Source of the DNA: an uncultured Balneolaceae bacterium
GTDB taxonomy: Bacteria > Bacteroidota > Rhodothermia > Balneolales > Balneolaceae
NCBI GenBank assembly: GCA_937125285.1
Contig: CAKZLH010000183.1
Span: forward strand, 1-51,128
Direction of reading: 5' to 3'
Length of the DNA stretch: 51,128 nucleotides
The number at the start of each line of letters is the position of its first letter. Position 1 is the stretch's first letter. The notes beneath the pieces are model-generated. The model did no database searches. It was given only the letters and a program-made list of their open reading frames with translations, and was not told where the DNA came from. Below, piece by piece: positions 44,139 through 51,128 of the stretch. Made by a program: the position numbers and the translations under genes.

Positions 44139-47100
44139 ATGGCACTAACCGATACCTCCATAAAACGACCCATAGCCACCTCGATGGTATTTTTGATTGT
44201 CATTACCCTAGGGGTTTTAGGCTTTCGCTATCTCCCTGTAGATTTACTTCCACCTATCGAATACCCACAGCTTACAGTTTCTACCAATTATGATAACGTA
44301 GGCCCAGAGGAAATGGAAAACATTATCACCGAACGCATTGAAAACGCACTTGCAGGGGTTCCTGGGGTCGAGCGTATGCGCTCGAGTTCAGATGAGGGCA
44401 ATAGCCGAGTAACCCTCGAGTTTGCGCAAGGCGTTAATATCGATGCCGCTGCCAATGATGTTCGGGCAGCACTAGATCGGGTTCGGGGCAGTTTACCTGA
44501 GGAAGCCGATGCACCCCGAATTTGGAAATTCGATCCGAATAACTTTCCCATCGTTATTGTAGGCGCTAATTCCGATATGAACTTATCGGATCTAACGCTC
44601 ACCCTAGAACGTGAAATTACTCGACGTTTCGAACAAATCAACGGAGTGGGATCCATCGACATTTGGGGAGGAATCAATCGCCAAATTAAGGTGGACATCA
44701 AGCGGGACCGACTCATTGCCAGTGGTCTTTCAACCCAACAGGTACAGCAGGCCATAGCCCGAGAAAACACCAATCTTCCAGGTGGAAACGTCAATTCAGG
44801 AACGCAGCGACTCTATGTCAGAACTCTTGGCGAATACGAAAATATAGACGAAATACGTCGCACCGTTATCACCACCATCGATGGTAAACCCATTCGAGTT
44901 GGAGACGTAGCTGAGGTTAGTTTTGGATATCAAGATTTAGACCGCTTAGTAACCATCGATCAAAAACCGATGGTTCGCTTTGGCATCCGAAAACAAACCG
45001 GAGCCAATACGGTTGCGGTTGCCGAAGAAATCCGCAAGGAAGTCGACAGAATAAATGCTGAGAGAAACGATCTCAATTTATTTGTCACCACCGATCAAAG
45101 CTCGTTTATACAAGATTCTATCGATAACGTACAAAATTCAGCCGTTTGGGGAGCACTATTGGCCGTATTCGTGCTCTACGTCTTCTTTAGAAATGGTTCC
45201 TCAACCTTTATCATTGCCCTTGCCATCCCCATTTCTATCATAGCTACCTTCGGCCTGCTCTACTTCAGTGATCTCACATTGAATCAGATGAGTTTTGGAG
45301 GGCTCGCACTCGGAGTCGGGCTCATTGTGGATAATGCCATTGTAGTACTCGAGAATATCATACGCCTCCGAGAAGAAGAAAAAGAAGAGGCTAAAACAAG
45401 CGCCTTAATGGGTACCAAGCAAGTCGCGGGTGCGATCATTGCCTCTACCCTTACCACTACGGTAATCTTTCTTCCCGTCGTATTTATGCAGACCATTTCC
45501 GGCCTATTATTCCAACAATTAGCCTTAGTAGTGGTATTTGCACTGCTGTGTTCGCTCTTAGTTGCGCTCACCTTAGTGCCGATGTTGGCTAGTCGCTTCC
45601 TAAGCATCAACAAAGAGAACGACGGGCGAAAGAAACTCTCTATACTTGCTCAATTCCAAGCTTTTTTCATTCGATTAGAACGAAAGTATGCAACCTTTTT
45701 ATCCACAGTACTCACCCGAAGCCGTTGGGTATTTGGTATCACTTTAACCCTGATAACAGCCGCTATTCTGTTGTTTCCTCAGATTCCGGTTGAACTTGCC
45801 CCTCAAACCGACGCTGATGAAATAGATATCGACCTACAAATGGCGGATGGAACCAATATTACGGTTCAAAATTTTTATCTCCAGAAACTAGAGGACATCG
45901 TATTAGAAGTGTTACCCACCGATGATGTAAAGAATGTAACCACCGAAGTACGTGATGGTCGAGCGGAAGTTGAAATCGCTATGGTTCCCGCAGATCAACG
46001 CAAAAGTAAAACCTCCGTTATTGCAGAGGAACTTCGCCAAAAATTAGAAGGACAAATACCCGGAGCCGATATCCGCGTAAGTGCTCAGTCTGGCCTATGG
46101 ATTTTACGCCGCATTTTTGGTAGTGGCGGTGGGACTGAAGCAGTTCAGGTACAGCTTAGAGGATATGATATCGAGAAATCATACGAAATAGCCCAAGATC
46201 TGCGATTGGAAATGGAAAAAATTCCAGGAATTACTGGAGCTCGCGTCGATCGTAGCGAAGGCCGACCCGAACAACGCATTGTATTCGATCGTGACAAAAT
46301 TGCCGACTTAGGCCTAAGCGTTAATCAGGTAGCGGGTATTATTCAAACCAATATTGGAGGTAGTCAGGCAGGTGTCTTCCGCGATGGTGGGGACGAATAC
46401 CCCATTATTGTACGTCTACGCCCTCAGGATCGCCTCAGCTCCTTAGACCTAGAAAATATCTCGATTCGCACTCCTGACGGACAGGTTCTGCCAGTAAGTT
46501 CGGTCATCAAAAAAGAAATTGGAAGAGGCCCCACAGGAATTAACCGAATTGATGGGCAACGCGTTACCAACATAACCGCTAATTTGGAACCAGGTATTGC
46601 CCTAGGAGATGCGGTTGAACAGGTCCGTACTCAGCTCCTAGAATACAACTTACCGGAAGGCTTTAGTGTAGTATTTGGAGGTGAATACGAAGAGCAACAA
46701 AAAGCAGCGGCCGATTTCCGCCTCTCGATTATCATGGCCTTGGTACTAATATATATGGTAATGGCAGGTCAATTTGAGCGCTTCTTCGATCCCATTGTGG
46801 TGATGTTTTCTGTGCCATTAGCCATTATTGGAGTAGTTCCTACCCTACTGCTTACCGGCACAACCATCAACATTCAAAGCCTCATGGGAATGATTATGTT
46901 AATCGGAATTGTGGTCAACAATGCCATAGTACTGGTCGACTATATTAACCTCATGCGTAGGGAAAAAGGCTTGGCCTTATCAGAAGCGGTTATTGAAGCC
47001 GGACGACTCCGTTTACGCCCCATTTTGATGACCACTTTAACCACTATTTTAGGGCTACTTCCTCTCTCCTTTGGACTTGGGGCAGGTGCCGAGATTCAGG

Positions 47101-47285
47101 CCTCACTTGCGCGAGTGGTGATTGGTGGCTTAACCGCCTCAACACTCGTCACTCTGGTCTTTATCCCTGTGGTGTACATCAACAGCGCCAAACTACTCGA
47201 AAACATTCAAGAGCGCTTCAGATCGCGCTTTACATCGAATGCCTCCGAGACTGCTCGGGTTGAAACAGCTATGACCAACGCGTAA
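44139..47285 (+). CDS. RND efflux pump inner-membrane transporter (HAE-1 like)
   Basis: This proton-driven pump expels hydrophobic compounds from the inner membrane and periplasm. The 1048 residues have the RND layout: first membrane helix (about 12-30), a large periplasmic loop (about 35-330), helices 2-6, a second helix-loop repeat after residue 530, and helices 8-12 near the end. The N-terminal SIKRPIATSMVFLIVITLGV is typical. The proton-relay motif in helix 4 reads GVGLIVDNAIVVLENI: Asp398 is present but the second Asp of the AcrB DD pair is Asn, as in many homologues of this group. It forms a two-gene operon with the adaptor. Confidence 0.95.
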   Translation: MALTDTSIKRPIATSMVFLIVITLGVLGFRYLPVDLLPPIEYPQLTVSTNYDNVGPEEMENIITERIENALAGVPGVERMRSSSDEGNSRVTLEFAQGVNIDAAANDVRAALDRVRGSLPEEADAPRIWKFDPNNFPIVIVGANSDMNLSDLTLTLEREITRRFEQINGVGSIDIWGGINRQIKVDIKRDRLIASGLSTQQVQQAIARENTNLPGGNVNSGTQRLYVRTLGEYENIDEIRRTVITTIDGKPIRVGDVAEVSFGYQDLDRLVTIDQKPMVRFGIRKQTGANTVAVAEEIRKEVDRINAERNDLNLFVTTDQSSFIQDSIDNVQNSAVWGALLAVFVLYVFFRNGSSTFIIALAIPISIIATFGLLYFSDLTLNQMSFGGLALGVGLIVDNAIVVLENIIRLREEEKEEAKTSALMGTKQVAGAIIASTLTTTVIFLPVVFMQTISGLLFQQLALVVVFALLCSLLVALTLVPMLASRFLSINKENDGRKKLSILAQFQAFFIRLERKYATFLSTVLTRSRWVFGITLTLITAAILLFPQIPVELAPQTDADEIDIDLQMADGTNITVQNFYLQKLEDIVLEVLPTDDVKNVTTEVRDGRAEVEIAMVPADQRKSKTSVIAEELRQKLEGQIPGADIRVSAQSGLWILRRIFGSGGGTEAVQVQLRGYDIEKSYEIAQDLRLEMEKIPGITGARVDRSEGRPEQRIVFDRDKIADLGLSVNQVAGIIQTNIGGSQAGVFRDGGDEYPIIVRLRPQDRLSSLDLENISIRTPDGQVLPVSSVIKKEIGRGPTGINRIDGQRVTNITANLEPGIALGDAVEQVRTQLLEYNLPEGFSVVFGGEYEEQQKAAADFRLSIIMALVLIYMVMAGQFERFFDPIVVMFSVPLAIIGVVPTLLLTGTTINIQSLMGMIMLIGIVVNNAIVLVDYINLMRREKGLALSEAVIEAGRLRLRPILMTTLTTILGLLPLSFGLGAGAEIQASLARVVIGGLTASTLVTLVFIPVVYINSAKLLENIQERFRSRFTSNASETARVETAMTNA

Positions 47286-47325
47286 AAGTATTTTGTTCGC
47301 ACCCTTGATTTTATGATCTTAGGAC

Positions 47326-48279
47326 ATGAGTCAATGGAGCCTTAAGTCAACCCCCCCTCACGACTGGTACTTATGCCTAGACGTGAATTCTTACTTCGAT
47401 CATGAACATGATCCAGAGTCCATGTTCGAATCCGGTTTTACACGACCAGTACCCGTAGGAGATCGTGATGTAGTTGTGACCATCCAATTCAATGGAGACC
47501 CAGAAGCGCCCGAGTTTCAGGTCTATACCAAAGAATCGCTGACTAAAGAAGAGATCACAACGGCTAGCCAGCACATCAACAAAATATTGGGCCTGGATAT
47601 GGATCTTCGAAAGCTTTACGATCAAGCGGGAGACGATCCTGTTTTAGGTCCTAAACTCTCCAGTTTTTACGGGCTTAAACGTATGACCCGTGCCACCTTG
47701 TTCGAGGACATTCAGAATCGCATTGTAGAGATGCAGATGAATCACAAGCCGACAGCTAAAAAAATGATGTACAAGATCCGGGAACAATATGGCTCGCTCT
47801 TGGACTACGAAGGGGGCACCCTTGCTGCTTGGCCTAGACCACATCAGCTAATGTCCGCTGACCCACATCATATCCGTGCTTTAGGTCCAACGCTTCGAAA
47901 AGGCCAATACCTTAGTGGACTCGCTCAAGATATTATGGCAGGCACGGTTGATATGCATTGGTTAACTACTTGTGATCCAACTACAGCCTACAACACCCTT
48001 GTCAAAATCAAAGGCATTGGTCCAACCGCTGCTCAGGACCTCATTATGATGCGGGGAAGAGCCGATGGAGTATTCCCAAGTAATCGTCAAAAAAATATGG
48101 AGAAAGGACTCCGGCGGTGGATTATTTGGAGTTATGGTGAAGATCCTGATCATACCCCAGAAGATCGTTTCAACGAACTCATTTCCCCCTGGAAAGGATA
48201 CGAGTCGGCCGCTTTAGAATTTTTATATCTCAATTATATCATGAACGAAAAAGAGCAGAGACAAAAAGCCAAAACCTAA
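47326..48279 (+). CDS. AlkA-like HhH-GPD DNA glycosylase lacking the catalytic Asp
   Basis: The build is that of 3-methyladenine DNA glycosylase II: an N-terminal beta domain (about 1-100), a helical core, and the helix-hairpin-helix LVKIKGIGPTAAQDLIMMRG (225-244). AlkA enzymes remove alkylated bases with a catalytic Asp a fixed distance after the hairpin (Asp238 in E. coli AlkA). Aligning from GIG without gaps, DVFLPDD of AlkA matches GVFPSNR here, so Arg254 takes the place of Asp238 and Asn253 that of Asp237. Unless another acidic residue substitutes, the protein may bind but not excise. Length is 317. It stands 40 bases after the RND pump and is followed by a GH20 gene, neither related in function. 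Confidence 0.75.
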   Translation: MSQWSLKSTPPHDWYLCLDVNSYFDHEHDPESMFESGFTRPVPVGDRDVVVTIQFNGDPEAPEFQVYTKESLTKEEITTASQHINKILGLDMDLRKLYDQAGDDPVLGPKLSSFYGLKRMTRATLFEDIQNRIVEMQMNHKPTAKKMMYKIREQYGSLLDYEGGTLAAWPRPHQLMSADPHHIRALGPTLRKGQYLSGLAQDIMAGTVDMHWLTTCDPTTAYNTLVKIKGIGPTAAQDLIMMRGRADGVFPSNRQKNMEKGLRRWIIWSYGEDPDHTPEDRFNELISPWKGYESAALEFLYLNYIMNEKEQRQKAKT

Positions 48280-48282
48280 TGA

Positions 48283-50046
48283 ATGGATGCATCTATGTTG
48301 AATAAAACCTTATCAAATCGTCAAAAAAAGACCCTCCCATTATTAAGCCTCTTAACTCTCCTTTTGGTCACAAGTCTTACGAGTCTGTCTAGCTTAACGC
48401 TCAACGCGCAAGAACCCGAGCCTACACCTCCGGCTCTCATTCCTCTTCCCAAAATTATAGAGGTTCACACCGGAGAGTTCATCATTGAGCAAGGCACTCC
48501 GATTTACCTACCAGCATCTTTGGATCAAAGCCCCATTCACAAGGCCCTAATAGAGCTTTTGTATACCACCACTTGGCTAGCTCCCGAGCTAAATTTTTAC
48601 GAAAATGATCTTTCCATAAGCCCACAGGATACGGCCATTTATCTAGAACTCGTCGACCCACAAGACCTATCCTCAGATGGAGATGCCGAGCACCTAAGCC
48701 ACGAAGAAGGCTACCGGCTAATGGTTCAACCCGAAAGGATTCATCTGCAGGCCAGCACGCAACATGGGCTTTTTAATGGCCTCATGACCCTCCGTCAGCT
48801 TCTGCCCACCGAAGTAGAACTACAAGACCCCTCACGCGTGACCAATTCCATGATCTGGAGCATACCTGCTGTGCATATTGCCGATCATCCTAGGTTTCAG
48901 TACCGCGGCTTACACTTAGATGTTGGACGTCATTTTATGCCGGTTGAATTTGTGAAGCACTACATAGATTTACTGGCCATGCACAAGATGAACCGATTTC
49001 ATTGGCATTTAACCGAAGATCAAGGGTGGCGGGTTGAAATCAAAGCTTACCCTAAGCTCACCGAAATTGGCGCCTACAGGGACGCAACTTTAATTCGCCG
49101 CTATGGCTCAAATACCTACGATAATCGGCGATATGGTGGCTTTTACACCCAGGAAGAAATCAAAGAAGTCGTGGCCTATGCGGCCGATAAATTCATCACC
49201 ATAGTTCCAGAAATTGAAATGCCGGGTCATACTTCGGCAGTACTTGCGGCCTATCCCGAGTTTGGCTGTACCGATGAACCTGTTGCGGTTCAAACCACCT
49301 GGGGGGTGTTCGAGGATATCTTTTGCCCTTCAGAAGCGACCTTCGAGTTTTTAGAAAATGTATTAGACGAAGTGATGGACTTATTCCCGGGCGAATATAT
49401 CCATATTGGTGGCGACGAAGCCCCCAAAAAGCAGTGGGAAGAAAGTGCTCTGGCCCAGGAAGTGATTCGCCATGAGGGCCTCAAAGACGAGCACGAACTT
49501 CAAAGTTATTTTATTACACGGATTGAAAAGTACCTAAACAGCAAAGGGCGACAAATCATTGGATGGGATGAAATCCTAGAAGGTGGTTTGGCACCTAGAG
49601 CAACGGTCATGTCATGGAGAGGTGAGCGAGGAGGAATAGAAGCGGCAAAAATGGGCCATGATGTGATTATGACCCCAGGAAACACCAATTATTTTGATCA
49701 TTATCAGGCCGAAATGTCAGGCGAACCCTTAGCCATTTGTTGTCTTACAACCCTTGAAGACGTCTACGGTTACGAGCCGGTTCCAGCGGCCTTAACACCC
49801 GAGGAAGCCAAACACGTTTTGGGAGCACAAGGTAATGTGTGGACCGAATACATAAGAACTCCAGAAAAAGTGGAGTATATGGCCTACCCTCGTGCTACTG
49901 CACTATCCGAAGTCTTGTGGTCTAACCCCGAGCAAAAAGATTGGTACAGCTTTTGGGCGCGACTACAATTGCATTTTGATCGACTCAATAACCGTGGTGT
50001 TAACTATGCTCCTCATTACGACGGGCAGCTAAACCCTCACGAATAA
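48283..50046 (+). CDS. Beta-N-acetylhexosaminidase (GH20)
   Basis: This enzyme removes terminal N-acetylglucosamine or N-acetylgalactosamine from chitin fragments or glycans. The N-terminus has a signal peptide (LPLLSLLTLLLVTSLTSL, cleavage near LNAQE). A GH20b-like domain (about 45-200) precedes the catalytic barrel, with FQYRGLHLDVGRHFMP, MHKMNRFHWHLTEDQGWR and IVPEIEMPGHTSA. The catalytic pair in YIHIGGDEAPKKQW is Asp378-Glu379, followed by GWDEILEGG and a conserved MSWRG. All expected residues are present at 587 residues. An alternative start at Met5 (48295) is equally possible. The start is 3 bases past the glycosylase stop. Its last 47 bases overlap the convergent antiporter gene. The enzyme is likely periplasmic or secreted for polysaccharide use or murein recycling. 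Confidence 0.95.
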   Translation: MDASMLNKTLSNRQKKTLPLLSLLTLLLVTSLTSLSSLTLNAQEPEPTPPALIPLPKIIEVHTGEFIIEQGTPIYLPASLDQSPIHKALIELLYTTTWLAPELNFYENDLSISPQDTAIYLELVDPQDLSSDGDAEHLSHEEGYRLMVQPERIHLQASTQHGLFNGLMTLRQLLPTEVELQDPSRVTNSMIWSIPAVHIADHPRFQYRGLHLDVGRHFMPVEFVKHYIDLLAMHKMNRFHWHLTEDQGWRVEIKAYPKLTEIGAYRDATLIRRYGSNTYDNRRYGGFYTQEEIKEVVAYAADKFITIVPEIEMPGHTSAVLAAYPEFGCTDEPVAVQTTWGVFEDIFCPSEATFEFLENVLDEVMDLFPGEYIHIGGDEAPKKQWEESALAQEVIRHEGLKDEHELQSYFITRIEKYLNSKGRQIIGWDEILEGGLAPRATVMSWRGERGGIEAAKMGHDVIMTPGNTNYFDHYQAEMSGEPLAICCLTTLEDVYGYEPVPAALTPEEAKHVLGAQGNVWTEYIRTPEKVEYMAYPRATALSEVLWSNPEQKDWYSFWARLQLHFDRLNNRGVNYAPHYDGQLNPHE

Positions 50047-51091
50047 GACGAGAAAACATATAATAAAGTGTAATGGGTAGGACAATGAAGAAAAATCCTT
50101 TTTCTACCCATTCTAAACTACTAGAACCAATCGCTTCCAGTACTAAGTAACTCAAATACGCTGCGTAGTAGAATAAAAACAAAAAGGCATCCGCACGAGT
50201 TAAATCAAATCCCGCTAAGAAAATGGGGATACACCCCACGGCTACGGCAATCATAAAAGGCATGTCGAGCAGCAGCGCATTTCGAGAGACTTCCAGCACG
50301 CCTGGAGCTATTACAATGGTTAAGCCAAGGGTGAGCATCACATTATAGATATTGCTGCCCAGCACATTGGCAACTGCCATATCGGCATTTCCTTTTCTTG
50401 CAGCGGCCATAGAAGTGGCTACTTCGGGCAGAGACGTTCCAATAGATACGATGGTCAGCCCCACTACTAATTCGGACATTCCTAAAATTTGCGCAATGGT
50501 CACTGCACTGTCGACCATCCAGTTGGCACCCTGTACAATAAGGGCCAAACCAATAAGGAGTATTCCAGCGTTTTTAATATAAAACCAACCACCCGATGCT
50601 AATTCCGAAGCATCTTCTTGCTCATAAAGTTCTGCAATATCCACCTGATTTTTCCGAACCTGTATAAAGGTAAAAATGGAATAGCCCAGCAGTCCGAGCA
50701 GTAATACCATACCATCGAACGGGCCTAACTCTCCATCTAGAGAAAGAACATATAAAACAATGCTCATGGCAATCACAATGGGAACATCAATTCGAATAAT
50801 GCGTTGCTTTATTTGAAGAGGAGTTATAAGACCCGATATCCCTAAAATGAGCAAGATATTAGCAATATTGGATCCAATAATGTTTCCTAAAACCAAGTCG
50901 GCGGAATCATTCAAAGCGGCTTTTAAACTAATGGCTAACTCAGGCGCTCCGGTGGCAAAAGCAACCACAGTTAAGCCCATAATCATGGGCGAAACTCCCC
51001 ATTTTATTCCAAAACGATCTACTGCCTTTAGAAATAATTCAGCGCCCGCAATTAAGGCTGCCAAACCTAGTACAAATAATAGTGCCGTCAT
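50000..51091 (-). CDS. Calcium/sodium antiporter (CaCA family, YrbG-like)
   Basis: This inner-membrane protein exchanges Na+ for Ca2+. It has 10-11 hydrophobic segments. The two alpha repeats are GLTVVAFATGAPELAISLKA (about 39-58) and GLTIVSIGTSLPEVATSMAA (about 216-235). Each is followed by NIIGSNIANILLILG or NVLGSNIYNVMLTLG, and these supply the conserved acidic residues (Glu54 and the Glu in LPEVAT) and the GSN motifs that line the ion path. The 363 residues exceed the usual bacterial 320 by a cytoplasmic loop in the middle (about 130-170) and a C-terminal helix. The start at 51091 is inside the window. Its end overlaps the GH20 gene by 47 bases. Confidence 0.93.
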   Translation of the reverse strand: MTALLFVLGLAALIAGAELFLKAVDRFGIKWGVSPMIMGLTVVAFATGAPELAISLKAALNDSADLVLGNIIGSNIANILLILGISGLITPLQIKQRIIRIDVPIVIAMSIVLYVLSLDGELGPFDGMVLLLGLLGYSIFTFIQVRKNQVDIAELYEQEDASELASGGWFYIKNAGILLIGLALIVQGANWMVDSAVTIAQILGMSELVVGLTIVSIGTSLPEVATSMAAARKGNADMAVANVLGSNIYNVMLTLGLTIVIAPGVLEVSRNALLLDMPFMIAVAVGCIPIFLAGFDLTRADAFLFLFYYAAYLSYLVLEAIGSSSLEWVEKGFFFIVLPITLYYMFSRLIREGLAARRNEEHS

Positions 51092-51128
51092 AAATATGTG
51101 CTGTAATTTAACAAGCTCAAGATGGTAA

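Noticed and set aside
44288-44794. Minus-strand open frame of 168 codons inside the RND pump gene
   Set aside because: It is antisense to well-conserved RND sequence, with a Ser/Arg-rich composition typical of shadow frames.

Overview
The window looks like chromosome of a Gram-negative, menaquinone-using member of the Bacteroidota/Balneolota/Rhodothermota assemblage. The pointers are a three-gene sdhCAB operon with a single b558-type cytochrome subunit, MenG, an archaeal-like phosphoglucosamine mutase, lipoproteins with TlpA-like thioredoxin domains, an RND efflux pair, and the ligase-associated DNA repair set. The phylum call is an inference from gene content; there is no rRNA, tRNA, insertion sequence or CRISPR array to confirm it. 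Coding density is very high, no gap exceeds 300 bases, and several convergent gene pairs overlap at their 3' ends.

Layout. 1-2783 (minus): succinate dehydrogenase sdhC-sdhA-sdhB, with sdhB running off the left edge. 2975-9684: YigZ-like protein, LolA-like protein (minus), PduO-type cobalamin adenosyltransferase, membrane-anchored SGNH hydrolase with TPRs, a phosphoglucosamine mutase reading in frame into an exported DUF1460 amidase-like protein, and MsrB. 9659-12089 (minus): carbamoyltransferase, a 49-residue DUF5989 protein and an SxtJ-like membrane protein, a trio resembling sxtI/K/J. 12195-16566 (plus): yicC-gmk-rpoZ-coaBC, an unknown anchored protein and a lipase. 16616-21723 (minus): comF, unknown membrane protein, histidine phosphatase, menG, fabZ, panB, surE. 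21820-28938: RodZ-like protein, NAD-dependent ligase, alanine dehydrogenase, small membrane protein, and acetyl-CoA synthetase (minus).

29124-42668 is the most interesting part. It holds all four members of the ligase-associated DNA damage response set: Lhr-like DEXH helicase and PdeM nuclease on the left, MBL-fold exonuclease and ATP-dependent ligase on the right. About 7.6 kb of unrelated genes separate the two halves. In that interval an ECF-type sigma factor, a tiny lipoprotein, a 1059-residue secreted TPR-CHAT (caspase-like) protease with a C-terminal membrane anchor, and an anti-sigma-like membrane protein with periplasmic TPRs sit together, next to a TlpA-like lipoprotein. Both divergent intergenic regions of this island carry the same 11-mer with a TTGTTACAA palindromic core. 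I infer, without proof, an envelope-sensing proteolytic signalling module.

42811-51091: RND efflux adaptor and pump, an AlkA-like glycosylase that appears to lack its catalytic aspartate, a GH20 beta-N-acetylhexosaminidase, and a Ca2+/Na+ antiporter (minus). The other main oddity is the mutase/amidase fusion: a G-run just before an overlapping TAATG suggests that a one-base change, biological or technical, joined two separate genes.
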